The notes: generated by a model not told the origin, from the letters alone. Positions 1-10,447 are shown, numbered from the stretch's first letter. The stretch is 64,000 bases of DNA from Aliterella atlantica CENA595 (GCF_000952155.1 NZ_JYON01000008.1:62001-126000), one strand, 5' to 3'. Made by a program: numbers and translations.

Positions 1-3000
1 ATCCCCTATCTACGCGGATGTTTGAGGATGTCAAAGAGTACCTTAATTGGTATAACAGCCGCAAAGATATTTCTGCCGATCTCAAAGATCCGTTAGCGCC
101 TTGTGTGGGCTTAGTTTTACAACGCACTCACCTAGTAACTGGCGATGATGCCCATTATGTAGCAATGGTGCAGGAATTTGAAGCAATGGGCGCAAGAGTA
201 ATTCCTGTATTTGCTGGTGGTTTAGACTTTTCTAAGCCAGTGGATGCATATTTTTGGGACAATGCATCTAGTGCGCCGCTAATAGATGTAGTAGTTTCTC
301 TAACTGGCTTTGCTTTAGTCGGAGGTCCAGCAAGACAAGACCATCCTAAAGCAATTGAAGCATTAAAGAAACTAAATCGCCCTTATATGGTAGCTTTGCC
401 TTTGGTATTTCAAACTACCCAAGAATGGCAAGACAGCGATTTAGGGTTGCATCCGATTCAAGTAGCATTGCAAATTGCTATTCCCGAATTAGATGGTGCA
501 ATTGAGCCGATAATTTTATCGGGAAGAGATGCAAATACAGGAAAAGCGATCGCACTACAAGATCGCATTGAAGCTGTAGCCGGACGCGCTTTAAAATGGG
601 CTAACCTGCGCCGTCAGCCGAAATTGCAGAAAAAAGTTGCAATTACTGTATTTAGCTTCCCACCAGACAAAGGCAATGTGGGAACTGCAGCATACTTAGA
701 TGTATTTGGCTCGATTTACGAAGTTATGCAAGCGTTGAAAAACAACGGCTACGACTTGCCAGACTTGCCAGATTCAGCCGCAGCCTTGATGCAAGAAGTT
801 ATCCACGATGCCCAAGCACAATATAGCAGCCCAGAATTAAACGTTGCTTACAAAATGTCCGTACCAGAGTACGAACAACTTACACCATACTCGCAGCGTT
901 TAGAGGAAAATTGGGGACCGCCGCCAGGACATCTCAACAGCGACGGACAAAATCTACTAATTTACGGCAAGCAATTCGGTAACGTATTTATTGGCGTACA
1001 GCCGACATTTGGCTACGAAGGCGACCCGATGCGGCTGTTATTTTCGCGTTCTGCAAGTCCTCATCATGGTTTTGCAGCTTATTACACGTATTTAGAGCAA
1101 ATTTGGCAAGCTGACGCAGTATTGCACTTCGGTACGCATGGATCGTTAGAATTCATGCCTGGCAAGCAGATGGGAATGTCGAATGATTGTTACCCAGATA
1201 ACTTAATTGGTTCAATTCCTAACCTGTATTACTACGCCGCCAATAATCCCAGCGAAGCAACGATCGCCAAACGTCGCAGTTATGCTGAAACAATCAGCTA
1301 CCTCACGCCACCAGCAGAAAATGCAGGCTTGTATAAAGGGTTGAAGGAACTTAGCGAACTAATCGCTTCCTACCAAACCCTCAAAGACAGCGGTAGAGGC
1401 ATTCCCATCGTCAATACGATTATGGATAAATGCCGCATCGTCAATCTAGATAAAGATATTGCTTTGCCAGAAACCGATGCTAGAGATATGACTGCCCAGG
1501 AGCGAGATAATATTGTGGGCATGGTGTATCGCAAGTTGATGGAGATTGAATCGCGGCTGTTACCATGCGGGCTGCACGTCATTGGTAAACCACCAAGTGC
1601 AGAAGAAGCGATCGCAACTTTAGTCAATATTGCCAGCCTAGATCGCTTGGAGCAAGAAGTCTTGAGCCTTCCCCGCATTATTGCTAACAGCATTGGGCGC
1701 AATATCGAGCAAGTTTACACCAATAGCGATAAAGGCATTTTAGAAGACGTAGAACTACTGCAACAAATTACTCTAGCAACTAGAACAGCAGTTGCAGCCT
1801 TGGTAAAAGCTCAAACTGACGCAGAAGGGCGAGTTTCCAAGGTCGCTAAACTCAACTTCTTCAACATGGGCAAAAAAGAGCCTTGGATTGAAGCACTGCA
1901 TCAAGCAGGATATGCCAAAGTAGACACCCAAGAACTCAAGCCTTTATTTGAGTATCTAGAATTTTGTTTGCAACAAGTTTGTGCAGACAACGAACTAGGC
2001 GCATTACTCAAAGCCCTAGAAGGCGAATACGTCCTACCTGGACCTGGTGGCGACCCCATCCGCAACCCAGACGTGCTACCTACAGGCAAAAACATCCACG
2101 CCTTAGACCCTCAATCTATCCCCACAACGGCGGCGGTGCTTTCCGCCAAAATCGTTGTAGATCGGCTAATAGCAAGGCAAAAGGCAGAAAATGACGGTAA
2201 CTACCCAGAAACGATCGCTTGCGTCCTCTGGGGAACCGACAATATCAAAACCTACGGCGAATCTCTCGCTCAAGTAATGTGGATGGTAGGCGTGCGCCCC
2301 GTACCAGATGCTTTAGGTAGAGTCAATAAGCTAGAACTAATTCCCCTAGCAGAATTAGGACGACCCCGCATTGATGTAGTCATCAACTGTTCTGGTGTAT
2401 TCCGCGACTTGTTCATCAACCAAATGAACTTGTTAGACAAAGCCGTGAAAATGGCAGCAGAAGCCGACGAACCGCCGTCTATGAACTACGTCCGCAAACA
2501 CGCCTTAGCGCAAGCCGAGGAAATGGGGATCAACTTGCGTCAAGCCGCAACCCGCGTATTTTCTAATGCTTCTGGTTCTTATTCATCAAATATCAACCTA
2601 GCTGTAGAAAATAGCACTTGGGATAGCGAAGCCGAGTTGCAAGATATGTATCTTAGCCGCAAATCCTATGCTTTTAGTGCTGACGATCCAGGGATGATGG
2701 ATCAATCGCAACAGATTTTTGAAACAGCTTTAAAAACTGTTGATGTCACCTTCCAAAATCTTGATTCTTCAGAAATTAGTTTGACTGATGTTAGTCACTA
2801 TTTCGACTCCGATCCAACTAAGCTGGTAGCAAGTCTGCGCCAAGACGGTAAAATGCCATCTTCATTTATTGCAGACACGACTACAGCCAACGCCCAAGTC
2901 CGCAGCCTATCAGAAACAGTACGTTTAGATGCCCGTACCAAGCTGTTAAACCCCAAATGGTACGAAGGAATGCTCAATCACGGCTACGAAGGCGTAAGGG

Positions 3001-3272
3001 AGCTTTCTAAGCGTTTAGTCAATACGATGGGCTGGAGTGCAACAGCGGGCGCTGTAGATAATTGGATTTACGAAGATACCAATTCAACGTTTATTCAAGA
3101 TGAAGCAATGCGCCAGCGTTTGATGAACCTGAACCCCCATTCATTCCGCAAAGTTGTATCTACCTTGTTAGAAGTCAACGGACGCGGTTACTGGGAAACT
3201 AGCGAAAGCAATCTGCAAATGTTGCGCGAGTTGTACCAGGAAGTTGAAGACCGGATTGAAGGCATAGAATAG
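1..3272 (+). CDS. chlH: Magnesium chelatase subunit H, 5' end missing
   Basis: ChlH is the large porphyrin-binding subunit of magnesium chelatase. With ChlI and ChlD it inserts Mg2+ into protoporphyrin IX, the first committed step of chlorophyll synthesis. The reading frame is already open at the first complete codon (position 3) and runs for about 1,090 codons. Family members are about 1,330 residues long, so roughly the first 240 residues lie outside the window and the methionine at position 18 is internal. Typical cobaltochelatase/BchH stretches are visible, such as [19 protein letters not shown] and the late [17 protein letters not shown] hairpin with a T-run follows the stop codon. Family assignment is secure; only the start is unknown. 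Confidence 0.97.
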   Translation, partial: PLSTRMFEDVKEYLNWYNSRKDISADLKDPLAPCVGLVLQRTHLVTGDDAHYVAMVQEFEAMGARVIPVFAGGLDFSKPVDAYFWDNASSAPLIDVVVSLTGFALVGGPARQDHPKAIEALKKLNRPYMVALPLVFQTTQEWQDSDLGLHPIQVALQIAIPELDGAIEPIILSGRDANTGKAIALQDRIEAVAGRALKWANLRRQPKLQKKVAITVFSFPPDKGNVGTAAYLDVFGSIYEVMQALKNNGYDLPDLPDSAAALMQEVIHDAQAQYSSPELNVAYKMSVPEYEQLTPYSQRLEENWGPPPGHLNSDGQNLLIYGKQFGNVFIGVQPTFGYEGDPMRLLFSRSASPHHGFAAYYTYLEQIWQADAVLHFGTHGSLEFMPGKQMGMSNDCYPDNLIGSIPNLYYYAANNPSEATIAKRRSYAETISYLTPPAENAGLYKGLKELSELIASYQTLKDSGRGIPIVNTIMDKCRIVNLDKDIALPETDARDMTAQERDNIVGMVYRKLMEIESRLLPCGLHVIGKPPSAEEAIATLVNIASLDRLEQEVLSLPRIIANSIGRNIEQVYTNSDKGILEDVELLQQITLATRTAVAALVKAQTDAEGRVSKVAKLNFFNMGKKEPWIEALHQAGYAKVDTQELKPLFEYLEFCLQQVCADNELGALLKALEGEYVLPGPGGDPIRNPDVLPTGKNIHALDPQSIPTTAAVLSAKIVVDRLIARQKAENDGNYPETIACVLWGTDNIKTYGESLAQVMWMVGVRPVPDALGRVNKLELIPLAELGRPRIDVVINCSGVFRDLFINQMNLLDKAVKMAAEADEPPSMNYVRKHALAQAEEMGINLRQAATRVFSNASGSYSSNINLAVENSTWDSEAELQDMYLSRKSYAFSADDPGMMDQSQQIFETALKTVDVTFQNLDSSEISLTDVSHYFDSDPTKLVASLRQDGKMPSSFIADTTTANAQVRSLSETVRLDARTKLLNPKWYEGMLNHGYEGVRELSKRLVNTMGWSATAGAVDNWIYEDTNSTFIQDEAMRQRLMNLNPHSFRKVVSTLLEVNGRGYWETSESNLQMLRELYQEVEDRIEGIE

Positions 3273-3294
3273 AACCTATTAATATAGGTTTTTA
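3273..3294 (+). terminator. Intrinsic terminator after chlH
   Basis: A 7-bp perfect stem (AACCTAT / ATAGGTT) with a TAAT loop starts one base after the chlH stop and runs into a T-rich tail. The stem is AT-rich and so weak, but its position right after the gene fits a terminator. Confidence 0.5.
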
Positions 3295-3296
3295 TC

Positions 3297-3324
3297 GTAG
3301 AGACGTTCTATAGAACGTCTCTAC
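3297..3324. repeat. 28-bp perfect palindrome, interspersed repeat family
   Basis: GTAGAGACGTTCTA is followed directly by its exact reverse complement. Related GAGACGTtgc/gcaACGTCTC palindromes occur at 14777-14799 and 28077-28097, with decayed copies near 9814 and 28152. All but the 14.8 kb and 9.8 kb pair are in unrelated contexts, so this is a dispersed palindromic element. It may also act as a second stop for chlH transcription. Confidence 0.7.
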
Positions 3325-3437
3325 TGCTTTTTATAGATGCGATCGCAGTCAATACGATTAACCTACTAAATATCTTGAGATAGAAGCAAACCGCAATAGA
3401 AGTAGCTATCGTTCTGTTAAGTTATACCCTGTGACTT

Positions 3438-3881
3438 ATGAACTCAAGCAATAGCCTTCTCAATCGGCGTAGAGAACTTCTACGGGTTATCTTTTCTATT
3501 TGCCTCATCATCGTTGGTATTACTCATTTTATTAGACCAGAACAATACGCCCGTATCGTTCCACCAATATTTCCTGCCTTTACCTCTGTCTACGTTAGCG
3601 GCGTACTTGAGATTTTGGGCGGTATTGGCTTGATGATTCCAGCTGTAAGCGTATTATCAGCATGGCTCTTAATTGCGCTATTTATTGGCGTTTTCCCTGC
3701 CAATATATACATGACCCTACATAACATCAAGATTGAGGGCATTCCTCAAAATCAAATCCTTTACTGGGCAAGACTACCTTTACAAGCAGTATTGATTGCT
3801 TGGGCTTGGTGGTACACAAAATACCCAAAACAGCCTGAAGCTATGGCTATGAGGAAAACAGAATCTACTAGCAATAGTTAG
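3438..3881 (+). CDS. DoxX-like small integral membrane protein
   Basis: This 147-residue protein has about four hydrophobic segments (near residues 15-33, 50-72, 75-95 and 112-130). Its layout is that of the DoxX/DUF4281-like membrane family: a basic N-terminus, then FSICLIIVGITHFIRPEQYA, a GVLEILGGIGLMIP turn, and a late ARLPLQAVLIAWAWW helix. DoxX relatives are poorly characterised; some act with quinone- or thiol-linked redox systems. It stands alone between chlH and a toxin-antitoxin pair on the other strand. The ATG start has no strong ribosome-binding site. The family call is fairly safe; a specific function is not known. Confidence 0.7.
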   Translation: MNSSNSLLNRRRELLRVIFSICLIIVGITHFIRPEQYARIVPPIFPAFTSVYVSGVLEILGGIGLMIPAVSVLSAWLLIALFIGVFPANIYMTLHNIKIEGIPQNQILYWARLPLQAVLIAWAWWYTKYPKQPEAMAMRKTESTSNS

Positions 3882-4031
3882 CAAGCGATCGCCTTCCCAT
3901 GTCCAAGCCACTATTAATTGTTTATGTACAGTCCGGTTTTATTAACTCCTTTACACACCACATTCCGCTACGAGCAGCCTGTTTGCTTGAAAGGAAAAGG
4001 TGAAATGAAAGATGACTTGCCCAACTTATGT

Positions 4032-4250
4032 TTACTGCTCATCTTCTTGTACTGTAAGTCCGGCAGCACGGATAAGACTGCGAAGCGTACCTCTGGCTAC
4101 TTCACGATGGTCAGGAACAGAGAGCGTTACCTGTTCGCCTTCCTTGACCATAATGATATGACTTGCGCTTTGACGTACAACTTGCCAACCAAAATTTTCC
4201 AATGCTTGGACGATCTCACGTCCACTGAGAACAGGAAGAGACGAAGGCAT
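4032..4250 (-). CDS. hicA: HicA-type mRNA interferase toxin
   Basis: HicA toxins are small double-stranded-RNA-binding-like RNases that cleave mRNA and are neutralised by HicB. The 72-residue protein has the usual layout: LSGREIVQALENFGWQVVRQ, then SASHIIMVKEG with the catalytic histidine in the SxSH motif, then VPDHREVARGTLRSLIRAAG. It starts 2 bp after the HicB stop, so the two are translated together with the antitoxin gene first. An overlapping open frame on the opposite strand (3918-4277) is a shadow of this gene. Confidence 0.88.
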   Translation of the reverse strand: MPSSLPVLSGREIVQALENFGWQVVRQSASHIIMVKEGEQVTLSVPDHREVARGTLRSLIRAAGLTVQEDEQ

Positions 4251-4252
4251 GA

Positions 4253-4459
4253 TTATGCCATTACCTCTACTTGGTAAGTTTCAATCGTAAGCGGTAGCCC
4301 ACGTTCTGACCTAACTTGAATGCAAGCGGTAATAGCATCTCTAATATTTTCAAGAGCTTCTTCCCTAGTTTGACCTTGGCTGACACAACCAGGAATACTA
4401 GGGCATTCTACAACCCAAACCCCATCTTCATCACGGTCAAGTGTCACAGTCAACTTCAT
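4253..4459 (-). CDS. hicB: HicB-type antitoxin
   Basis: A 68-residue HicB-like protein with the partially degraded RNase H-like fold typical of the family: MKLTVTLDRDEDGVWVVECP, then IPGCVSQGQTREEALENIRDAI. It binds HicA and normally also represses its own promoter. This is the short HicB form; no clear C-terminal DNA-binding domain follows the fold, so autorepression may depend on the short tail or the complex. It is the first gene of the two-gene unit with hicA directly downstream. Confidence 0.88.
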   Translation of the reverse strand: MKLTVTLDRDEDGVWVVECPSIPGCVSQGQTREEALENIRDAITACIQVRSERGLPLTIETYQVEVMA

Positions 4460-4804
4460 AAGTTTTCACCGTTAGCTTTCAATTTATAGTTTACCTTTTG
4501 CTTGCATATACCTATTCAATGATTGGCGATCGCCCTGTTCTCATGGCAATTACCATAGTATTTACTGGCTACTGGCTATAATGAGCGCACACTTTTCTGG
4601 ATGGAGCTAGGTTACTCATGGCTAGCTTGTTGGTCAAATCCGAACAGATGCCATTGCAGATTAATCTTTCTGCGATCGCTACAATGTCGAAATTGAGCGA
4701 TCGCTTTCCACTAATAACGATAAAGTTGAGCGGTCGTCCAAATCTTTGCTACTAACCATGAGTACATAACAATCCGCTCCAAGCGAATGGTTAGCCTGCG
4801 GAAT
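4460..4804. other. Intergenic stretch, no supported gene
   Basis: The 345 bp between hicB and the SUKH gene contain several HIP1 or near-HIP1 sites and one 45-codon open frame (4618-4755, plus strand) with no ribosome-binding site and no recognisable homology. The hicBA promoter should lie in the part next to 4460. I see nothing else I can support. Confidence 0.5.
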
Positions 4805-5311
4805 CTACTCATCTATTTTCCTCTTGCTTTGTAACCGTTCAAACTCATGTGTCAGGAATGCAGTCAAGTTTTCGGCATCGGGTGTCGATGGAAATGTAGC
4901 CTCATCATTACTGTAAATCGGTGCTACATCTTGTTGATTATTGGAACCAACAGTCCAGTAAATGGCATCATATACATCTGTTATTAAAGGAAATGTCCTC
5001 ATCCCTGTAAACACACCAGAATTTTCCCAATCTATTGAAAGCGAGATGGCTCGATCCAAATTTAGAAACATTTGCCTATCAAAATTACCGTCAGGCATGG
5101 TAAGGAAAAGTTCATGACCGCTATGCAGCCATTTATAAAGTTCAATAACTTCTTTTGGTAGCTTATATGGCAATATGGCTATTTTTTCCTCAATCTGCTT
5201 GGGTGTCAAAATTGGACGTGTCCCAAACTGCTCTAAGTCACTGGCTCTATTTTGCTGCAACCATAGCTCAATAGAATTTAGAATCTGGGTTGGTTGAGAC
5301 ATACATGGCAT
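4805..5311 (-). CDS. SMI1/KNR4 (SUKH) family protein
   Basis: SUKH-domain proteins bind partner proteins; many are immunity proteins of polymorphic toxins and others have housekeeping roles. Recognisable features are LPKEVIELYKWLHSGHEL (the conserved early helix and turn), FLNLDRAIS, and the acidic late segment before a short helix, LTAFLTHEFERLQSK. Length is normal for a single domain. Three in-frame starts lie close together: GTG at 5320, ATG at 5311 and ATG at 5302. I used the middle one; none has a clear ribosome-binding site. No toxin gene is adjacent, so the partner is unknown. An immunity role is only a possibility. Confidence 0.75.
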   Translation of the reverse strand: MPCMSQPTQILNSIELWLQQNRASDLEQFGTRPILTPKQIEEKIAILPYKLPKEVIELYKWLHSGHELFLTMPDGNFDRQMFLNLDRAISLSIDWENSGVFTGMRTFPLITDVYDAIYWTVGSNNQQDVAPIYSNDEATFPSTPDAENLTAFLTHEFERLQSKRKIDE

Positions 5312-5505
5312 AAATCGCACTTACAAAGCTTGATTTTGATTAGCGTTGGCATTTGATACAAAATCTGCCTTCTCAACTAAAAGACTGAGCAGGCTAACTA
5401 TTTACTATACGGAAATTTTCCGTATAATCCCCGTAAGGGATGAAAAGCCAAAATTTTCCATTTATTCACCTCATCCTGGCTCATCTCAAATCTAGGTCAA
5501 TCAAA

Positions 5506-5976
5506 TTAGTGTTGAATAGCAGAAGTTACGATCGCTCCCGCATCAAACTGGCGATCGCTTTCTACTAATAATTCCCGAACTGCAACTAAATCGTAAGGAA
5601 AAGGTCGTTGACGGGGAATATAATCGCGTGGATTAGCAGCACCATGACGCAGTACAGCATTAATTACTACACACGGTTCGGGGTCTAAGTTAATCGCCCC
5701 ATGCAATACCCCTGGGGGAATTGTTACTACTACAGGTTGGCGATCGCTTAACACCATATACTCGTACTGACGATTAATCAATGTCACCAGCACAAATCGA
5801 CCTTTAACTACTAATAACTGATCTGTCTGCGCTTTGTGGACAAACAAATCTTCAACTGTAATAGCTGGTATTTGTACCAGGATAGTTTCGTCGCTAGATT
5901 GGGGGGTGTAAAAGTTGGTCATTCCCCCCTTAGTTGCTGTGAGTTGACGAACCTCGATCCCCCTAGCTGAACTCAT
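5506..5976 (-). CDS. RmlC-like cupin protein, sugar epimerase-related
   Basis: This 156-residue single-domain cupin has the two beta-barrel motifs: LLVVKGRFVLVTLINRQ and VVVTIPPGVLHGAINLDPE, the latter with the family's PPGVLHG turn. The pattern resembles dTDP-4-dehydrorhamnose 3,5-epimerase relatives (RmlC superfamily), though it is shorter than true RmlC and the usual catalytic His/Tyr set cannot be confirmed by eye. An excellent ribosome-binding site (GAGGAGG) precedes the ATG. It stands alone, upstream of no other sugar gene, so a role in dTDP-rhamnose synthesis is not supported by context. Confidence 0.65.
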   Translation of the reverse strand: MSSARGIEVRQLTATKGGMTNFYTPQSSDETILVQIPAITVEDLFVHKAQTDQLLVVKGRFVLVTLINRQYEYMVLSDRQPVVVTIPPGVLHGAINLDPEPCVVINAVLRHGAANPRDYIPRQRPFPYDLVAVRELLVESDRQFDAGAIVTSAIQH

Positions 5977-6089
5977 ACCCGCCTCCTCTAGATTGAAGCT
6001 ATATACTTCAAATCTAATGCGGTAAATTCTAAAAAGATGTTAATTGTGAACAAGAATTTACCAAAACGTGGTATAGAAACGGAAATATA

Positions 6090-7676
6090 TCAAAGGGCAG
6101 AAATTTGTAAACTGTTTAGATCGCCTAAATTGCCTTGCAACTTTACACTGCGTCCGTTAGCGTAAAGATGGCGGACAATTTTATAAATTGCCTCAATGCG
6201 ATCGCTTGCCCCAACTTTTTCGGCTAATTGCGTTAAAGATAGAGGCTTACTTTCATTAGCCAACACTTGGCATACCTGTCTTTGCAAATCCAAAATAACC
6301 GCTGCTGCTTTTTTCCCTGCTTCTACTCCTGGTTGATGGTAAGCATTGACATTGACTAAGAAACCATACAAACCTACAGCCCTTTCGTACAATGCAATCA
6401 AAGCGCCGACAGTACGTGGATTAACTTGCGGAATAGTTACCGTAATTGAATCGCGATGATTTTCATACAGTGCTAGCCTTGTACCTTGTAGCAAGCCAGA
6501 TAAATAATCGCCGCAAGTAACACCTGGTTCTACTTCTGGGGATGCGCCTTGTCTATCTTCTAAAACCTCAATAAAGGTCATAAAAAAGTTAGCAACACCT
6601 TCGCGCAACTGCTGAACGTAGGCGTGTTGGTCAGTAGAACCTTTATTTCCATAGACAGCAATACCTTGATAGACAGTTTTGCCGTCTAAATCTTTTTCCT
6701 TACCCAACGACTCCATGACTAGCTGTTGCAAATAGCGACTAAATAGCAACAAACTATCTTTGTATGGCAGTACAACCATATCCTTTTCACCGCGTCCGTT
6801 GCCAGCAAAGTACCAAGATAAAGCTAGCATTGCCGCAGGATTATTTTTGACATCATGGACGCGCGTTAGGGTATCCATAACCTTTGCGCCTGCTAGCATT
6901 GCCCAAATATCAATGCCTTGCAAAGCTGCGGGTAATAGTCCTACAGCAGACAATTCCGAAGTTCGTCCGCCTACCCAGTCGTACATGGGGAAAGTAGCTA
7001 ACCAGTTTTCCGATTTTGCCAAATTGTCTAGATTGCTACCTTCGCTGGTAATTGCGATCGCATACTTACTGAAATCCAAGTTATGCCCAGCGTAAGCCTT
7101 TTTGACTTCAATCATGCCGTTACGCGGTTCGGGCGTTCCTCCTGACTTGGAAATCACTATAACCAACGTGCTAGCTAACCGATTTCGCAGGCGCGTGAGA
7201 ATGCGATCGATCCCCGCCGGATCTGTATTATCGATAAAATGAATTGCTAAAGGCGGGAAATCAGGCGATAAAGCTTCAGCGACAAATTGAGGACCGAGGG
7301 CAGAACCGCCAATCCCAATCGAAATGATATCAGTAAAACGAGAAGCTTGAGGCGGATGGATATTCCCTGATAAGACTTTTTTGGTAAAATCCTCAATCTT
7401 TTCTACAGTCTGGATAATATCTTGTTTGATTTCAGGAGTAGGCGCTAAATCTGGGTCGCGCAGCCAATAATGACCGACCATCCGGTTTTCGTCAGGATTG
7501 GCTATTGCTCCTTCCTCTAAAGCTGCCATATCCGCAAAGGCTCTGTCAAACTTCGGCTGCAAAGCCTCTACAAAGGCATCATCAAACCTCATCCGACTGA
7601 CATCTAGGTAGAATCCTAGCCCCTCATCGTAATACAGCCAGTCTTGGTAGCGTTGCCAAAGTGCCGCAGCGTCCAT
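6090..7676 (-). CDS. pgi: Glucose-6-phosphate isomerase
   Basis: Interconverts glucose-6-phosphate and fructose-6-phosphate in glycolysis, gluconeogenesis and the oxidative pentose phosphate cycle. At 528 residues it has the length of the cyanobacterial form. Both family signatures are visible: [15 protein letters not shown] and [16 protein letters not shown]. The phosphate-binding [12 protein letters not shown] loop and the [12 protein letters not shown] motif are also present. The open frame can be extended to a TTG at 7688, but the ATG at 7676 ([10 protein letters not shown]) matches the usual start. It is monocistronic on the minus strand and diverges from the amino-acid transporter genes. 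Confidence 0.97.
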   Translation of the reverse strand: MDAAALWQRYQDWLYYDEGLGFYLDVSRMRFDDAFVEALQPKFDRAFADMAALEEGAIANPDENRMVGHYWLRDPDLAPTPEIKQDIIQTVEKIEDFTKKVLSGNIHPPQASRFTDIISIGIGGSALGPQFVAEALSPDFPPLAIHFIDNTDPAGIDRILTRLRNRLASTLVIVISKSGGTPEPRNGMIEVKKAYAGHNLDFSKYAIAITSEGSNLDNLAKSENWLATFPMYDWVGGRTSELSAVGLLPAALQGIDIWAMLAGAKVMDTLTRVHDVKNNPAAMLALSWYFAGNGRGEKDMVVLPYKDSLLLFSRYLQQLVMESLGKEKDLDGKTVYQGIAVYGNKGSTDQHAYVQQLREGVANFFMTFIEVLEDRQGASPEVEPGVTCGDYLSGLLQGTRLALYENHRDSITVTIPQVNPRTVGALIALYERAVGLYGFLVNVNAYHQPGVEAGKKAAAVILDLQRQVCQVLANESKPLSLTQLAEKVGASDRIEAIYKIVRHLYANGRSVKLQGNLGDLNSLQISAL

Positions 7677-7863
7677 AGGAATTCTCAATTTAAGTGCTTA
7701 CATCACATTAACTATAAAGAGGGTAAAGGTTAATGGGTAAAGGGTAAAGCTAAAGAAAATTGCATATATCCCTGGCTAAAAGTTGCGATCGCCACAAACG
7801 TTTGCTTGCGCTAAGGTACAATGCATTTTATTTTGAAGCGCGATCGCTTTTATATAAACTGCA

Positions 7864-8982
7864 ATGGTAGGATATTTAATTTTTCTGACGATATCTACAG
7901 GAATTTTTGCTTTATTTAGCTTGGGCTTAAATTTGCAGTGGGGTTTTACCGGACTAATTAATTTTGGTCATGTGGCGTTCATGACTGTAGGCGCTTACAC
8001 CACTGTAGTATTGAGCTTATATGGAGTACCGCTAATTGTTGCGGCTTTAATTGGTGGTGCGTTGGCTGCACTTTTAGGGCTATTAATTGGGCTGTCTACG
8101 CTACGCTTGCGCGAAGATTATTTAGCAATTGTCACAATTGGCGTATCGGAATTAGTCCGCTTAATCGTTAACAATCAGCAGCTACCTACACCCAATGGCT
8201 TGATTGATGGAGTGCAAGGGTTGCAAAGCTATCCATTGCCCTTAACTAATATTGTCCCCAGTCCCCTATTTAAACTGGTAGCGATCGCTTTATTAACAGC
8301 AGTTGCAGGTTTATGTCTGTGGCGGTTGTGGAGTTGGGTAAGAAAAGGAGAAGGTAAAAGAAATACCCGCTTTTCCTTTGCCACGCGAGCGATTTTAGGG
8401 ATTCTAGCAGTAGCATTCGTGCTGACAATTTACATTACCGGACTATCGGCTTTAAATGACTACAGTAGATATGAAAAATCTGGGTTAATGGTAGTGCTAT
8501 TAGTAGTAGTAGCGCTAGTATTTTGGTTATTAGAAGCCTTAGTGAGATCGCCTTGGGGTCGAGTTCTCAAAGCCATCCGCGAAGACGAGCAAGTACCCAA
8601 AGCTTTAGGGAAGAATGTATTTTGGTATAAGTTGCAAGCTTTTATGCTCGGAGGTGCGATCGCTGGAATTGCAGGTGCTTTCTTTGCGTGGCAGTTAACG
8701 ACAGTTTATCCGAGTAATTTTGAACCAATAAGTACGTTTTACGCTTGGATTATAGTAGTTGTGGGTGGAGCTAGTAATAATGTTGGCACATTACTAGGGG
8801 CGATCGTTTTCTTTACTTATGAGGAAGCAACGAGGAATTTTTTACCCCAAATTGTTCCCTTAGATGAAGCGCGTTTAGGTGCATTCCGCATCATGGTAAT
8901 TGGGCTGCTATTAATGATAATTATGGTCTGGCGACCTCAAGGCATTTTAGGAAAAAAGGAGGAACTAACCCTTGGTAAATAA
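7864..8982 (+). CDS. Branched-chain/neutral amino-acid ABC transporter permease (LivM type)
   Basis: Inner-membrane permease of the HAAT family (LivM; NatC/NatD in cyanobacteria). Seen in the 372-residue protein: many hydrophobic segments, the early FSLGLNLQWGFTGLINFGH segment typical of LivM, and the EAA-like cytoplasmic loop WGRVLKAIREDEQVPKALG. Its last 11 bp overlap the start of the ATPase gene, so the two are translationally coupled. The second permease, the binding protein and the second ATPase of a full transporter are not in this window, which is common for dispersed cyanobacterial Nat systems. The substrate is probably neutral amino acids, but that is by family only. Confidence 0.88.
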   Translation: MVGYLIFLTISTGIFALFSLGLNLQWGFTGLINFGHVAFMTVGAYTTVVLSLYGVPLIVAALIGGALAALLGLLIGLSTLRLREDYLAIVTIGVSELVRLIVNNQQLPTPNGLIDGVQGLQSYPLPLTNIVPSPLFKLVAIALLTAVAGLCLWRLWSWVRKGEGKRNTRFSFATRAILGILAVAFVLTIYITGLSALNDYSRYEKSGLMVVLLVVVALVFWLLEALVRSPWGRVLKAIREDEQVPKALGKNVFWYKLQAFMLGGAIAGIAGAFFAWQLTTVYPSNFEPISTFYAWIIVVVGGASNNVGTLLGAIVFFTYEEATRNFLPQIVPLDEARLGAFRIMVIGLLLMIIMVWRPQGILGKKEELTLGK

Positions 8983-9802
8983 CGATAACGCCTCCTACGA
9001 GGAGCTAGAAGGCTGTTTGCCGGACACGCTAACCCAACCACCTTTATCGCCGTTATTGACTGCTACAGGCATTGCTAAAAGCTTTGGCGGCATCAAGGCA
9101 GTAGATAATGCAGAGATAGAAGTGACCAAAGGTAGCATTACCGGATTAATTGGTCCCAATGGCGCAGGAAAAACGACACTATTTAACTTACTTTCTAACT
9201 TTATCCGTCCCGATCGCGGCACAGTAGTTTTTGACGGCGAACCAATCCAACACTTGCAACCCCATCAAATCGCCCAACAAGGGATGGTACGAACGTTTCA
9301 AGTTGCCCGTACTCTGTCGCGGTTGTCTGTAATGGAAAATATGCTCTTAGCCGCGCAAAAGCAGACAGGAGAAAACCTTTGGCAAGTTTGGTTGCAACGC
9401 AAGCAAGTGGCAGCCGAAGAAAAGCAATCGAGAGAGCGGGCAATAAAATTGTTAGAGTCAGTGGGACTTGCTCGCATGGCAAACGAATATGCTGGGGCGC
9501 TATCTGGGGGACAGCGCAAGCTTTTAGAAATGGCAAGAGCATTGATGACCAATCCTAAATTAATCTTACTAGACGAACCAGCAGCAGGCGTAAACCCGAC
9601 GCTAATCAATCAAATATGCGATCGCATTGACACATGGAATTCAGAAGGCATGACTTTTTTGATTATCGAACACAACATGGATGTAATTATGTCCTTATGC
9701 GATCGCGTGTGGGTATTAGCCGAAGGCAAAAACCTAGCAGTAGGAACGCCAGCAGAAATTCAAAGCAATCCCCAAGTATTAGAAGCATATCTAGGGCAAT
9801 AA
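8972..9802 (+). CDS. Branched-chain/neutral amino-acid ABC transporter ATPase (LivG type)
   Basis: ATP-binding subunit of the same HAAT-type importer. Visible motifs in order: Walker A GPNGAGKT, the LivG-specific MVRTFQVARTLS segment, the ABC signature LSGGQ, Walker B LILLDEPAAGV and the switch histidine in IIEHNMDV. It starts at TTG (8972), supported by an AAGGAGG site at 8956-8962. The unusually long, acidic N-terminal extension of about 30 residues before the first beta strand is odd for LivG. The last ~107 bases of the gene (from 9696) are repeated, with changes, at 14655-14761, as part of the segmental duplication. Confidence 0.9.
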   Translation: MVNNDNASYEELEGCLPDTLTQPPLSPLLTATGIAKSFGGIKAVDNAEIEVTKGSITGLIGPNGAGKTTLFNLLSNFIRPDRGTVVFDGEPIQHLQPHQIAQQGMVRTFQVARTLSRLSVMENMLLAAQKQTGENLWQVWLQRKQVAAEEKQSRERAIKLLESVGLARMANEYAGALSGGQRKLLEMARALMTNPKLILLDEPAAGVNPTLINQICDRIDTWNSEGMTFLIIEHNMDVIMSLCDRVWVLAEGKNLAVGTPAEIQSNPQVLEAYLGQ

Positions 9803-9933
9803 AATCGTTTTTGTGTAGAGATGTTGCACTGCACAGAAGCAAATAGAATTCGCCTTTTTTGTTTTTGTTCTTAACTGTTCGACTGTAACGACAAATTGTA
9901 GTTACATTAAAATCGACATATCTATAGCTGAAT

Positions 9934-10209
9934 ATGGAGTTTGAATGGGATGAAGCAAAACGCCTTGCTAATATTGACAAACACGGGATAGATTTTATTG
10001 ACGTTCCCCCTGTGTTTGATGGATATACAGTAACAATCGAGGACGATCGCTACAGCTATGGAGAACAGCGTTTTGTGACATTTGGCTTATTGCAAGGGCG
10101 ACTTATTACCGTTGTTTATAGCGAACGTAACGATTGCATCCGAGTTATTTCTGCGAGAAAAGCAACCAAATATGAACAACGAACATACTTCCAGGCAATC
10201 TCAGACTGA
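9934..10209 (+). CDS. brnT: BrnT-family RNase toxin
   Basis: BrnT is a RelE-like ribonuclease toxin. The 91-residue protein shows the family hallmarks: FEWDEAKRLANIDKHGIDF at the start, then the GEQRFVTFGLLQGRLITVVY core, and the RVISARKATKYEQR end that carries the conserved Arg/Ser/Arg and the ExxxY helix. It overlaps the downstream antitoxin gene by 38 bp, the usual toxin-first BrnTA order. The pair lies inside the duplicated segment but is missing from the second copy. Confidence 0.9.
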   Translation: MEFEWDEAKRLANIDKHGIDFIDVPPVFDGYTVTIEDDRYSYGEQRFVTFGLLQGRLITVVYSERNDCIRVISARKATKYEQRTYFQAISD

Positions 10210-10447
10210 TTGGCAACGACTTGATGCCATGACTGACGAAGACATCGATTTGTCAGATTGTCCAGAAATTACACCAGAATTATTTGCTAAAGCCGTTGTG
10301 AGAAAAGGCTTACCTATTGCTAAAAACAAAGCTCAGGTTACGCTACGTATTGATGCTGACGTATTAGAGTGGTTTAAGTCTCAGGGGCGAGGCTATCAAA
10401 CTCAAATTAATACCTTACTAAGAGCGTATATGGAGGCTCACAAATAA
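10172..10447 (+). CDS. brnA: BrnA-family ribbon-helix-helix antitoxin
   Basis: This 91-residue antitoxin and repressor has a linker (DWQRLDAMTDEDIDLSDCPE) that wraps the toxin and a C-terminal ribbon-helix-helix: VTLRIDADVLEWFKSQG followed by YQTQINTLLRAYM. The BrnTA complex normally represses its own promoter through this domain. The open frame extends upstream to 10082, but the ATG at 10172 gives the family's usual N-terminus, so that start is used. Confidence 0.88.
   Translation: MNNEHTSRQSQTDWQRLDAMTDEDIDLSDCPEITPELFAKAVVRKGLPIAKNKAQVTLRIDADVLEWFKSQGRGYQTQINTLLRAYMEAHK

Noticed and set aside
3918..4277. Open frame of 119 codons on the plus strand
   Set aside because: It is antisense to hicA, which has strong family evidence; the translated product looks random and there is no ribosome-binding site.
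4618..4755. A 45-codon open frame in the hicB-SUKH spacer
   Set aside because: No ribosome-binding site, several codons derive from HIP1 sites, and no recognisable family.
9634..9846. Two similar open frames, 9634-9846 and 14592-14777, that look like a conserved small protein family
   Set aside because: The similarity is only the duplicated tail of the ABC ATPase gene read in another frame.
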